This document shows, one piece after another, positions 1 through 8,123 of a stretch of DNA of 64,000 bases. The translations under genes were made by a program, and so were the position numbers. This DNA is from Falsihalocynthiibacter sp042445055 (GTDB lineage Bacteria; Pseudomonadota; Alphaproteobacteria; Rhodobacterales; Rhodobacteraceae): contig NZ_CP170339.1 of assembly GCF_042445055.1 (NCBI RefSeq), positions 2,542,001 to 2,606,000 of the forward strand, given 5' to 3'. The notes under the pieces were generated by a model that saw only the letters and a program-made list of their open reading frames with translations, was not told where the DNA came from and did not search any database. How positions within the stretch are numbered: position 1 is the stretch's first letter; each line of letters starts with the position of its first letter.

Positions 1-201
1 GTCACCAGAAGCGTCGTCAAACGGACGGCCACTTTCATGAACACGCATTCCCGGAGCCTGCCCCGCGATGAGAATTGAGGCAGCGGCATCATACCAAACG
101 ATCGGACGCGGGCGGTGTGATGTTTTTGTTCTCGCAAATCGGTCGGCGCAAAGAGTGCATTGCGCGATGTCGTTCATCAGTAAAGTGGAGGGCTCGGACA
201 T
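1..201 (-). CDS. Uracil-DNA glycosylase family protein (family 4-like), 5' part only
   Basis: Only the first 67 codons lie in the window; the gene runs off the left edge, in frame to base 1. Reading the minus strand from the ATG at 201 gives a short leader, a CxxC pair (CTLC, about residues 15-18), then an HRPRP stretch and ILIAGQAPGMRVHESG followed by PFDDASGD. An early Cys pair plus a GQAPG-type active-site motif and a downstream PFD(D/G)ASGD motif is the signature of family-4-like uracil-DNA glycosylases, which excise uracil from DNA and carry an Fe-S cluster. The remaining cysteines and the catalytic His motif are outside the window, so the subfamily cannot be fixed. It is transcribed away from the arsR-type gene, with about 40 bp between its start and the arsR promoter. 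Confidence 0.75.
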   Translation of the reverse strand, partial: MSEPSTLLMNDIAQCTLCADRFARTKTSHRPRPIVWYDAAASILIAGQAPGMRVHESGRPFDDASGD

Positions 202-241
202 TCCGCGATCCTTTCCCAGAGGCAGCAAGAATTCAAGCGGG

Positions 242-276
242 TTGACACATTTCTATATTTCGATAATTATAGAAAT
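242..276 (+). promoter_or_regulatory. Promoter with ArsR-type operator, abutting the start codon
   Basis: A perfect -35 (TTGACA, 242-247) is followed 17 nt later by a weak -10 (AATTAT, 265-270). A perfect 9-bp inverted repeat (ATTTCTATA at 249-257, TATAGAAAT at 268-276) covers the spacer and -10, which is the usual position for an ArsR/SmtB operator that blocks polymerase. The repeat ends one base before the ATG at 277, so the predicted start of transcription falls on or next to the start codon. Autoregulation by the adjacent regulator is inferred. Confidence 0.65.
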
Positions 277-621
277 ATGAAAACGAATCCTACTCCTACT
301 CTCGATATTCTTACCGCTGCCTCAACCTTTGCGGCGCTTGGAAGTGAGCAACGCCTCGAAGTTTTGCGCAGCCTCGTTCGCGCGGGACCAAACGGCGTAA
401 GCATCGGTACGCTCGGTGAGCGAAGCGGCGTTACCGGATCGACATTAACGCATCACCTCAAAATCCTGACGCAAGCAGGGCTAGTGACACAGAAAAAGCA
501 AGGGCGCAGCATAATTTGCGCCGCTGCGGCCTATTCGGAGATGAAGAAACTGGCGGATTACCTTCTGCGCGAATGTTGCGCGGACTGTCCGGACACAACG
601 CACGAGCATGATCATGACTGA
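277..621 (+). CDS. ArsR/SmtB-family metal-responsive repressor
   Basis: 114 residues, the usual size for the family. Residues 10-90 form the winged helix: FAALGSEQRLEVLRSL, then the recognition-helix region SGVTGSTLTHHLKILTQAGL and the wing TQKKQGRS. The family releases DNA on binding metal or metalloid. The C-terminus has ECCADC followed by HEHDHD, a Cys- and His-rich tail suited to a soft or borderline metal. The start at 277 is the only one that includes all of helix 1, and it has no Shine-Dalgarno in front, so the mRNA may be leaderless. The 3' end overlaps the permease gene by 14 nt, implying co-transcription. Which ion it senses is not settled by the sequence. Confidence 0.85.
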   Translation: MKTNPTPTLDILTAASTFAALGSEQRLEVLRSLVRAGPNGVSIGTLGERSGVTGSTLTHHLKILTQAGLVTQKKQGRSIICAAAAYSEMKKLADYLLRECCADCPDTTHEHDHD

Positions 622-1654
622 AACAACCCACACCCACAAACACAGCGCCGATACACCCGTTTGGAAACGACTGGATATGGCGTGGGTTGCGATCATCGTT
701 ATTCCGTTGCTTGTGGTAATGTTCGATGCGCCACAGTTCCTTCCGACACTAACATTCGCGGGCAAAGCGATCTTGCATACCGGTGTTTTCATCGCCTTCG
801 CCGTTCTCTTGGTTGGATACCTCAAGGCAACTGGCGCGGAAGCATTGCTTGCGAAAGCTTTTGAGGGGCGCGAAACAAAAATGATTTTCATGGCGGCCGC
901 CCTCGGCGGGCTATCGCCGTTTTGCTCTTGCGAAGTTATCCCATTCATCGCGGCACTGCTCGCACTTGGGGCGCCGCTCTCTGCGGTAATGGCGTTTTGG
1001 CTCGCGTCTCCACTTATGGACCCCGCAATGTTCTTTGTGACCGCGGGCACGCTTGGGTTCGAGTTTGCGATTGCCAAAGGGCTGGCCGCAATCGGACTGG
1101 GCATTTTGGGCGGGTTCACCGTGAAACTCTTTGCACAAAGCGTCGTTTTCCAGAATCCATTGCGCAAGGCCGCCAAACCCTCGGGTTGTGGATGTGGCCC
1201 CTCGCCGTTTGATGGGAAGCCCGTGTGGAAGTTCTGGGCCGAGGCATCCCGCCGCACAACATTCCGCGAAACTGTCGTCGACAACGCTTTGTTCCTTGGG
1301 AAGTGGCTCTTGCTGGCGTATATGATTGAGGCGCTGATGCTTACTTATATTCCGGCGGAATCGATTGCCGCACACCTTGGTGGCGAAGGCCTCAAGCCGA
1401 TCGCGCTGGGGGCATTGATCGGCGCACCGGCATATCTCAACGGGTTCGCGGCGGTTCCAATGATTGACGCGCTCCTCCTTCAAGGGATGAGTAACGGCGC
1501 GGCCATGTCCTTTGCGATTGCAGGCGGTGTGAGCTGTATTCCTGCCGCGCTCGCGGTCTGGGCGCTGGTGAAGCCGCGCGTGTTTTCCGCCTATATCAGT
1601 ATCGCTATGGTCGGTGCATTCGGTGCGGGTATCGTCTGGAATATCATAGCTTAG
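608..1654 (+). CDS. COG0701/ArsP-type (DUF318) permease
   Basis: 348-residue integral membrane protein with about eight to ten hydrophobic segments. The diagnostic core is SPFCSCEVIPFIAALLALG near residues 98-116, followed by a conserved region with WLASPLMDP. This is the CxC-containing half of the COG0701 permease family, whose ArsP members export trivalent organoarsenicals and whose other members are linked to Cu/Zn efflux. A second Cys cluster (GCGCG) lies near residue 195 in the cytoplasmic loop, and the N-terminus is His-rich (THTHKH). It overlaps the upstream ArsR-type gene, so it is most likely the exporter that gene controls. A start at 614 is also possible. The substrate (organoarsenical or metal) is undecided. 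Confidence 0.8.
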   Translation: MIMTETTHTHKHSADTPVWKRLDMAWVAIIVIPLLVVMFDAPQFLPTLTFAGKAILHTGVFIAFAVLLVGYLKATGAEALLAKAFEGRETKMIFMAAALGGLSPFCSCEVIPFIAALLALGAPLSAVMAFWLASPLMDPAMFFVTAGTLGFEFAIAKGLAAIGLGILGGFTVKLFAQSVVFQNPLRKAAKPSGCGCGPSPFDGKPVWKFWAEASRRTTFRETVVDNALFLGKWLLLAYMIEALMLTYIPAESIAAHLGGEGLKPIALGALIGAPAYLNGFAAVPMIDALLLQGMSNGAAMSFAIAGGVSCIPAALAVWALVKPRVFSAYISIAMVGAFGAGIVWNIIA

Positions 1655-1859
1655 GTAATAATGAGCCGTAATATACCGCGCCGTGCTTCCGATATTGAGC
1701 GCGGCGCAAATCGTTCGGCCAAGTTGTTTCTGGTGAAAATAGCGAAAATTGCGCATACCCCATTGAATGAACAAGGCTACATCCGACATAATAAGGTGTC
1801 ATGTGCCTGTTTAATTGCCTGAACTTAGGGCGCTATGCGCGGGCGGAAATGAGGCGGGC

Positions 1860-2519
1860 ATGCTCGAGTTTGTGAACGTAAGCAAATCCTTCTGGACAGG
1901 TATCCAGCGCAAGGTAATCCTTGATCGCGCCTCGTTTCGTGTGGAACTGGGCAATTCGATGGGCATTCTTGCGCCCAACGGAACGGGAAAAACAACACTC
2001 ATAAATATGATGGCGGGCCTCGAAAAACCTGACGAGGGAGAGATCAATCGCACCTGTCGGATCTCGTTTCCTCTCGGGTTTATGGGAGGGGTTTCACCCC
2101 GACATTCCGCAAAAGAGAACTCGCGCTATATTGCGCGGCTCTATGGCTTGGACCCAGACTATATCGAGGCTTTCTGTCGCTGGCTATGTGGGTTGGAGGA
2201 GTATTTCGACCGTCCCGTCGGCACCTACAGCCAAGGGATGAGTTCGCGATTTAGCTTTGCCCTCATGCTTGCGCTCGATTTTGATATGTATCTGATCGAC
2301 GAGGGTATGCCCTCAACCACGGATGTTGAATTTAACCGCAAAGCAGGTTCCTTGTTGCGCGAACGGCTCCGCAGGGCCACAGTGGTAATCGTCTCGCATC
2401 AAGCGAGCACCCTTGAGAAATTCTGCAAATCCGCTGCGGTTCTAAAGAACGGGCAGTTGCATATGTTTGACACGTTGGAAGAGGCAAAGAGGCTCTATGA
2501 CTACGAATCCCAGAGCTAA
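1860..2519 (+). CDS. Capsule polysaccharide export ATPase, KpsT-like
   Basis: 219 residues, the typical length of KpsT-type ABC ATPases that power export of group 2 capsule across the inner membrane. Walker A reads APNGTGKTT (about residues 38-46), the signature motif is a KpsT-style YSQGMSSRF, and Walker B ends in MYLIDE. The switch His is in IVSHQ. ATG 1860 is chosen because GAGGCGGG lies just upstream and the protein then opens MLEFVNVSKSF; an in-frame TTG at 1815 would add 15 unlike residues. The gene overlaps the next one by 23 nt. No KpsM permease gene is nearby. Confidence 0.85.
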   Translation: MLEFVNVSKSFWTGIQRKVILDRASFRVELGNSMGILAPNGTGKTTLINMMAGLEKPDEGEINRTCRISFPLGFMGGVSPRHSAKENSRYIARLYGLDPDYIEAFCRWLCGLEEYFDRPVGTYSQGMSSRFSFALMLALDFDMYLIDEGMPSTTDVEFNRKAGSLLRERLRRATVVIVSHQASTLEKFCKSAAVLKNGQLHMFDTLEEAKRLYDYESQS

Positions 2520-4023
2520 GCGCTATAACATCCGACGCGGCAAACGCCCGACACCCACTGCGCCCGTCGCAGAGGAGCAGCGTGCGCCAGAAAATAATGC
2601 CCAAAAATCCCCCGAAGAACAGATTGAGCAAATCCGAAACGAGGGGCTGACCGGTCGGCAACTCAGAATGGCGCGTCGCGTTGCGCAAAAGCATGGCCTT
2701 GCGCCCAAGTCTGATTTTGACGCCGTGCGGCTGCTTCGCTCAAAGGGGATCGATCCATTCCAGCGAGCCAATATGCTCGAGTTGATTGCGTCCGAAAAAT
2801 CCGACGACGACGGGCTTATGCTGCCCCAGACCACTCCCGTCACAGGCGAGAACCTTCCGACGACACAGTTTGCGCCCCCCGACATGGGCATTGGCGAAGT
2901 GGCGCGCATCCAGAAAGACATCGTGCGTCGACGTCGTCGCAAACTGGCGCTTCTGTTTGTGCGACTTGCGTTCTTTGTATTTTTTCCAACATTTCTGGCG
3001 GGGTATTACTTTTATAATATCGCGACGCCCATGTATTCGACCACTTCGGTCCTGAAGGTCGAGCAAGCACAAGGGCCCGAGGGTGCAAGCAGCCTTCTGT
3101 CGGGCACGCAGTTCAACAGCACCGATTCAATCGTCGTCCAGACGTATTTGCTGAACCGCGATGCGATGATCCGCCTTGATCAAGACATGGGATATCGCGC
3201 GCATTTTAGCGACCCCGACATCGACGCCATTCAGCGCCTCGATCCCGACGCGAATTACGAAGAAACCTATAAGCTCTATAAAAAGAACGTAAAAATTGGT
3301 TTTGACCCAACCGAAGGCGTGATCCAGATGGAGGTCATCGCGGTCGACCCAGAGCATGCTGAATCCTTTGCGCGCGCCCTGATTTCCTATGGCGAAGAGA
3401 CAGTAGACAATCTTTCGCAGCGGGTACGGGACGACCAAATGAGCGGTGCGCGCGAAAGTTATGAAGAGGCCGAACTGGCGATGTCCGCAGCCCAACAACG
3501 CGTGATTGAACTCAAAGAACTTTATGATGTGATTAGCACCGAAGTAGAGGTGAGCTTGCTGACCACACGCATTTCAGCGCTTGAGTTGCGCGTGACCGAG
3601 GACATGCTCGCGCTCCAAGAAACACTCGCAAACGAACGGCCTAACCAGACAAAGGTCGAAACCCTGCGGCGCGGCATCGCAAACCGTCAGGAAATCATCG
3701 AAGAACTGCGCGGGCAACTCACCGAGGGCAATAGCGATGGCCTGTCTTTGGCACGCATTCAGGGGGAATTACAGGTCGCAGAGAGCGAGCTTGCGACGCG
3801 CGTTCTCATGCTCCAGACCTCCCTACAACAGATGGAGGCGGCCCGGATCGAGGCCAGTCGCCAGACCCGTTATTTGGTAACGGTGGCCGCCCCCAATGCC
3901 CCCGATGCCCCCAGCTATCCGCGCGCTTTTGAAAACACAGTGCTCGCTTTCTTGATTTTTGCTGGTATCTACCTCATGGCATCCCTGACCGCATCAATCC
4001 TGAGAGAACAAATAACATCCTAG
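2497..4023 (+). CDS. Capsule polysaccharide export inner-membrane protein, KpsE-like
   Basis: 508 residues. A polar, basic N-terminal region of about 140 residues is followed by an RRRRK stop-transfer and a first membrane segment (about 150-175). A long periplasmic domain comes next, with coiled-coil character (about 275-420, including EEAELAMSAAQQRVIELKEL), and a second membrane segment lies near the C-terminus after a Pro-rich APDAPSYPRAF. Two membrane segments around a periplasmic coiled coil is the PCP/Wzz-KpsE architecture, which links the exporter to the outer-membrane channel. ATG 2497 has GAGGCAAAGAGG upstream and overlaps the ATPase gene. The extended cytoplasmic N-terminus is longer than in E. 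coli KpsE. Confidence 0.8.
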   Translation: MTTNPRAKRYNIRRGKRPTPTAPVAEEQRAPENNAQKSPEEQIEQIRNEGLTGRQLRMARRVAQKHGLAPKSDFDAVRLLRSKGIDPFQRANMLELIASEKSDDDGLMLPQTTPVTGENLPTTQFAPPDMGIGEVARIQKDIVRRRRRKLALLFVRLAFFVFFPTFLAGYYFYNIATPMYSTTSVLKVEQAQGPEGASSLLSGTQFNSTDSIVVQTYLLNRDAMIRLDQDMGYRAHFSDPDIDAIQRLDPDANYEETYKLYKKNVKIGFDPTEGVIQMEVIAVDPEHAESFARALISYGEETVDNLSQRVRDDQMSGARESYEEAELAMSAAQQRVIELKELYDVISTEVEVSLLTTRISALELRVTEDMLALQETLANERPNQTKVETLRRGIANRQEIIEELRGQLTEGNSDGLSLARIQGELQVAESELATRVLMLQTSLQQMEAARIEASRQTRYLVTVAAPNAPDAPSYPRAFENTVLAFLIFAGIYLMASLTASILREQITS

Positions 4024-4074
4024 CGGAGCTGCGCGCGCGGCATCGACGCCAAGAAAACCAAGGACCCATCACAC

Positions 4075-5571
4075 ATGAAGAAACCAGCGACGACCGTCAC
4101 CCCAAACACTTGGGAATTCCTTCGCGACCCGATGATTACCCCCACCGGATTTCGCGAATACGACGCGCGCTGGAAGTTCCCCGAAGAGATCAACCTCGTG
4201 GGTGTCACGGCACTTGGGCTTGGGCTTGGGACGCAAATGCGCCGCCGCGGTATTCCCCCCGTGATCGCGGTTGCGAATGACTATCGCGACTATTCGCTCT
4301 CGATCAAAAACGCTTTGATTGTGGGGCTAATGCAAGCCGGTATCACCGTCAAAGATATCGGCCCCGCGGTTTCCCCGATGGCGTACTTCGCACAGTTCCA
4401 CCTTGATGTGCCTGCGGTCGCGATGGTCACTGCGAGCCACAATCCCAACGGCTGGACAGGCGTGAAAATGGGATTTGAGCGCCCCCTCACCCACGGGCCA
4501 GACGAAATGTCGGAACTCCGCGACATTGTGCTTAACGGCGAGGGAGAACCGGCCGCTGGCGGGGCGTATGAATTCGTTGATGGAGTGCGCGAAGCATATA
4601 TCGACGATCTGGTCGGTGATTTCAAAATGTCCCGCAAACTCAAAGTTGTTTGTGCAACAGGCAATGGCACCGCCGCCGCATTCGCGCCCGAAGTATTCGA
4701 GCGTATCGGCGTCGAAGTTGTGCCTAGCCATACGCGCCTCGACTATACCTTCCCCCACTACAATCCAAACCCCGAAGCGCTTGAAATGCTGCACGATATG
4801 GCAGATAGCGTGCGCGCCTCAGGAGCCGATTTTGCGCTGGGATTTGATGGCGATGGGGACCGGTGCGGAGTTGTTGATGACGAGGGCGAAGAGATTTTCG
4901 CAGATAAAGTTGGCGTCATAATGGCGCGCGATTTGTCCAAGCTTCACCCCAACTCAACCTTCGTGGCGGACGTGAAATCAACTGGGCTTTTTGCCTCTGA
5001 TCCCGAGTTGATCAAGAATGGCGCCAAAGCGGATTATTGGAAAACCGGCCACAGCCATATGAAGCGCCGCGTGAAGGAAATCGGCGCGTTAGCAGGTTTT
5101 GAAAAATCAGGTCACTATTTCCTCGCCGAACCCGTCGGGCGTGGGTATGACTGTGGATTGCGCGTAGCTGTCGAGATTTGCAAGCTCATGGACCGCAACC
5201 CGGATATGAAGATGTCCGACTTGCGCAAGGCCCTCCCTCAAACTTGGGCAACTCCGACCATGTCGCCCTACTGTGCTGATACGGAAAAATATCAGGTGCT
5301 TGAACGCATCGTCGCAAAATTGACGGAGATTGAGAAATCTGGCGGTACGATTGCAGGACGCAAGATCGCTCAGGTCGTTACCGTGAACGGCGCGCGCGTC
5401 ATCCTCGATAACGGGGCGTGGGGATTAGTGCGCGCCAGTTCAAATACGCCCAACCTCGTCGTGGTGTGCGAGAGCCCCGAAAGCGATTCCGAGATGCGCG
5501 CAATTTTCGCCGATATCGACTCGGTAATTCGAACGGAACCATCCGTCGGAGACTACGATCAAACGATCTAA
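4075..5571 (+). CDS. Phosphomannomutase/phosphoglucomutase
   Basis: 498-residue member of the alpha-D-phosphohexomutase family, interconverting hexose 1- and 6-phosphates for nucleotide-sugar synthesis. Visible active-site elements in order are the phosphoserine loop TASHNPNGWTGVKMG (about residue 120), the Mg-binding loop GFDGDGDRCGVVDDEG (about 258), the sugar-binding loop FEKSGHYF (about 343), and a C-terminal phosphate-binding region containing RASSNTPNLVV. It lies 51 bp after the KpsE-like gene on the same strand and is closed by a strong hairpin, so all three are probably one unit, with this enzyme supplying a precursor for the exported polysaccharide. Substrate preference (mannose versus glucose) cannot be read from the sequence. 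Confidence 0.88.
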   Translation: MKKPATTVTPNTWEFLRDPMITPTGFREYDARWKFPEEINLVGVTALGLGLGTQMRRRGIPPVIAVANDYRDYSLSIKNALIVGLMQAGITVKDIGPAVSPMAYFAQFHLDVPAVAMVTASHNPNGWTGVKMGFERPLTHGPDEMSELRDIVLNGEGEPAAGGAYEFVDGVREAYIDDLVGDFKMSRKLKVVCATGNGTAAAFAPEVFERIGVEVVPSHTRLDYTFPHYNPNPEALEMLHDMADSVRASGADFALGFDGDGDRCGVVDDEGEEIFADKVGVIMARDLSKLHPNSTFVADVKSTGLFASDPELIKNGAKADYWKTGHSHMKRRVKEIGALAGFEKSGHYFLAEPVGRGYDCGLRVAVEICKLMDRNPDMKMSDLRKALPQTWATPTMSPYCADTEKYQVLERIVAKLTEIEKSGGTIAGRKIAQVVTVNGARVILDNGAWGLVRASSNTPNLVVVCESPESDSEMRAIFADIDSVIRTEPSVGDYDQTI

Positions 5572-5587
5572 TACTACGCGCACATCG

Positions 5588-5622
5588 AAAACCCTCGCGT
5601 CTTGATTTGTCGCGAGGGTTTT
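5588..5622 (+). terminator. Rho-independent terminator after the phosphomannomutase gene
   Basis: Perfect 12-bp inverted repeat: AAAACCCTCGCG at 5588-5599 and CGCGAGGGTTTT at 5611-5622, with an 11-nt loop. It ends in a T run and starts 16 bp after the stop codon. The A/T symmetry would let it work in both directions. Confidence 0.85.
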
Positions 5623-5804
5623 CACCCATGCCGTCAAGCAATTGTTATTCATTGATTAAATCTCACACCCAGGCGTTTCTATATAAAGATGCTCACTACT
5701 GCGGCCATGATCCAGCACCTCAAACCGTCTAAAAATTTTTCACAAAAATTTGCTAAATCAGGGCTTGAAGACTCCGCAATCCCAGCGTAAAACGCGCTCA
5801 GAGT

Positions 5805-5879
5805 TGGGATGTGGCCTAGTGGTAGGGCAACGCTTTTTGGTAGCGCAGATCGTAGGTTCGAATCCTACCATCCCAGCCA
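5805..5879 (+). tRNA. tRNA-Gln (anticodon TTG), with encoded CCA
   Basis: The acceptor stem TGGGATG pairs with CATCCCA, the T arm is GTAGG-TTCGAAT-CCTAC, the discriminator is G and CCA is encoded. The anticodon loop TTTTGGT gives TTG. One weak point is an A-C mismatch at the top of the anticodon stem (ACGCT/AGCGC). The last 17 bases are part of the island's attachment core, so the tRNA 3' end may have been supplied by the incoming element. Confidence 0.9.
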
Positions 5880-5882
5880 ATT
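5863..5882 (+). repeat. attL core in the 3' end of tRNA-Gln
   Basis: TCCTACCATCCCAGCCAATT. The same 20 bases recur in direct orientation at 11917-11936 and in inverted orientation at 10248-10267. The first 17 bases are the end of the tRNA gene, as is typical for tyrosine-recombinase integration sites. Confidence 0.8.
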
Positions 5883-6213
5883 CATTTTTGATCATCTGAC
5901 AAAGCAGGCGGAGTTCCCACTGGGACCCAAAATGCCCCTGTTTATGCCCCAAGTATTGGGCGGCCCCTTGAGCACCCCCTCCAGGCTTAATCTCTCAGGA
6001 AAACGTCCCTAGGATAGGATGTAATTGTGGGGGAGATATCTAGTAATGAATAGGTATAAGTAATGGATAAAATAAGGGGAATAGGTAGGAAAAATCTCCT
6101 ACTAAGAGGTGACCTTATTAGCCCCCCAAGTAGGTAGCCCCTTGTTATAGTTCCCTAATAATAGTGTAATTATTCCTCCTCCTTCCAACCAACACCCAAA
6201 GGACCTAACGACG
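5883..6213 (+). other. Noncoding left end of the element, possible origin region
   Basis: 331 bp with no credible gene, AT-richer from 6010 on. It contains three direct copies of TAGGTA (6051, 6082, 6131) and a 6-bp hairpin, GTAGGA/TCCTAC (6085-6102). AAAGGA at about 6198 serves as ribosome-binding site for the polymerase gene at 6214. An origin is a guess based on position beside a replication-type polymerase. Confidence 0.4.
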
Positions 6214-7653
6214 ATGAACGAAATAGAGGACCCGTGGCACTCTCGCCCCATCGATGTGCACCGCTGGTCCGATCATCCTGAAGTGGTCCAGTTCGTGAAC
6301 CGGGTGTGGGACGAGTACCTGCCACAGGATATTGTGGGGAAGCCGGGGCCGAAACCTAAGATGGCGTACAGGAAACAACTCAGGGTGCTGATACTGGACC
6401 TGTATGTGGATTGGCTAGAGGATCCGACGTTGTGCATCGGAGTGTCCATGTCGGTAAACGCATGGAAAACCAACTCGCGCTATAACGCTCTGCACCTGTC
6501 ATAGAAGCTGGTGCCCATCATTCAGGCCCTACACGACTCAGGCTTGATCGCCATGTCAAAGGGTAGCTATGCCGCTCCTGGGGCAAGGGGGAACAGAACC
6601 ACAAGAATACGTGCCTCGGAAGTCATGCAAAGCTGGTTTGCCAAAGTTACATTTGACCGCGAGGATATCGGGCGGGCAGAGGGCGAAGAAGTCATCATCC
6701 TGAAAGATGACAAGAACAAGCAGATTGAATACGAGGACACCCCTGAGACCAATCAGATGCGAGAAGAATTGTTAGCTTACAACGAACTGATTGCCTCATC
6801 TTTTATCGATATTCCTTCCCTTGCTAATCCAACTATTCAGCCTGAGGAAGAGCTCGACACCTATGTCGTCAGGGTCGATGGCGGGCCTCCCCGAACAAGG
6901 CGTATTTTTAGCCGAAGCGATTGGCAGATGAATGGTCGGTTCTATGGCGGGTGGTGGCAAAGAATTAACAGCGACTGGCGTTCACAGATATTCATCAATG
7001 ATGAACCAACAGTGGAAGTAGACTTTCAGGGTCTTCATATCAACTTGCTTTACGCAGAATTGGGGGAGGAAATAGAGGGCGACGCTCATGACCTTTCTCC
7101 AATAAAATTTCCTGCGTTTCCTGATGCCTTGGTCCGAAAAATAGTTAAGCGTTTGGCGCTTACTTCGTTGAATGCAAAGGATAAATCATCCGCATATAAG
7201 GCGTTTCGGAACGGTTTCAGTAGTACTCATTGGGCCAAGCAAGCCAGTGATATTGAGATAGACAAATTCCTTGATGCTTTCAAAGCTCGAAACCCTAAGA
7301 TCTCAAATAGCCTGTTCAGAGATAAGGGTATTCAGCTCATGCGAATTGATAGCGACATTACTGCCTATATCCACCGCCATTTCACCGAGCAAGGCATTCC
7401 TGTGCTGTCGGTCCATGACAGCTACATCGTGGATTATAGGCTGGTGAAAGAGCTTAGAGAGGCCATGGCAAAGGCGTCAGAGGCTGTTGTGGGTAGAGCT
7501 TTGCCTACTTCAATTAAATTACGTGATTTACCTGAGAACTCGAAAATCACGGATGGAATGCTAGCAGCACACATTCGGAACCGAGAGGTTGTTCGGTGCC
7601 AGAGGTATGTGAATATACTAGACAAGCATAGAGCTAGATACGTTGACGAGTAA
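6214..7653 (+). pseudogene. TV-Pol-like superfamily-A primase-polymerase, interrupted by an in-frame amber codon
   Basis: One reading frame of 480 codons, split by TAG at 6502-6504 (codon 97). The first part (6214-6501) begins MNEIEDPWHSRP and contains a basic PGPKPKMAYRKQL stretch. The rest (GTG possible at 6511, to 7653) carries palm-domain motifs: GRFYGGWWQ, motif A VEVDFQGLHINLLYA (Asp about codon 270), a motif-B-like Lys-rich helix RKIVKRLALTSLNAK (about 308-322), and motif C SVHDSYIVDY (His-Asp at 401-402). These match superfamily A (PolI/T7 RNA polymerase) in minimal form, as described for transposon-viral polymerases (TV-Pols) of bacterial mobile elements, which are proposed to combine primase and polymerase activity. 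The amber codon probably inactivates it, unless the GTG at 6511 restarts translation. The homology is from motif reading only. Confidence 0.65.
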
Positions 7654-8110
7654 TGAACCTTATCCGAATGTTTGTTTGGTCAATTTCGATAATGTCGCTG
7701 TTCAACATCTCTCTCGACCGTAACGGCCCTGAGACAACATTGGTGATGTACGACAGCCATCGTTGTGGGGCTGCAGCCCTTTCCTAGCAATAGTGCTCGA
7801 CATAGACTTATTACCGCTCATGAAGGCCGAGGCTGTGACAGGCCCTCAATCAAGCTAGCGTTGACTGGTCCTTTTCGATTTGGTGCATCACATTGGTATC
7901 TGGATTCCTGAGCCCGTTTGAGCGGCACCTGAAAGCCATCATACCCGTTTTACCGCAATTCTTATTCCAAGATGCCTATCCACCTTCAGCACCACTACCT
8001 TTTTTTTGTCACCTGGGCAAAAATACTCTATCATCATGATACCAGCACAAAATCTGTCCATTTCTGCCTACCAAACTTGTGCTGACTACGTTCCAAAATT
8101 CATAATTATT
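7654..8110. other. Intergenic stretch inside the island, nothing recognised
   Basis: About 457 bp between the polymerase gene and the DUF1254 gene. I see no reading frame with a plausible start, no RNA gene and no strong hairpin terminator. It contains a long T run near 7999 and AT-rich DNA just before 8110, which may hold the promoter of the next gene. Confidence 0.4.
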
Positions 8111-8123
8111 GGAGGTATTTCAA

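Larger units (their letters stand above)
5863..6303 (+). repeat. Left-end copy of a 441-bp inverted repeat
   Basis: 441 bases matching the reverse complement of 9827-10267 with only two differences that I can find (near 5922 and near 6075). The repeat covers the att core, the whole noncoding left end and the first 30 codons of the polymerase gene. The near-identity means the duplication is recent or maintained by conversion. Confidence 0.9.

Noticed and set aside
481..1284. Long minus-strand frame opposite the ArsR/permease genes
   Set aside because: It is antisense to two well-supported genes and has no domain or start site.
1676..1704. CCGCGC/GCGCGG inverted repeat after the permease gene as a terminator
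   Set aside because: Six-bp stem with a 17-nt loop and no T tract; too weak.
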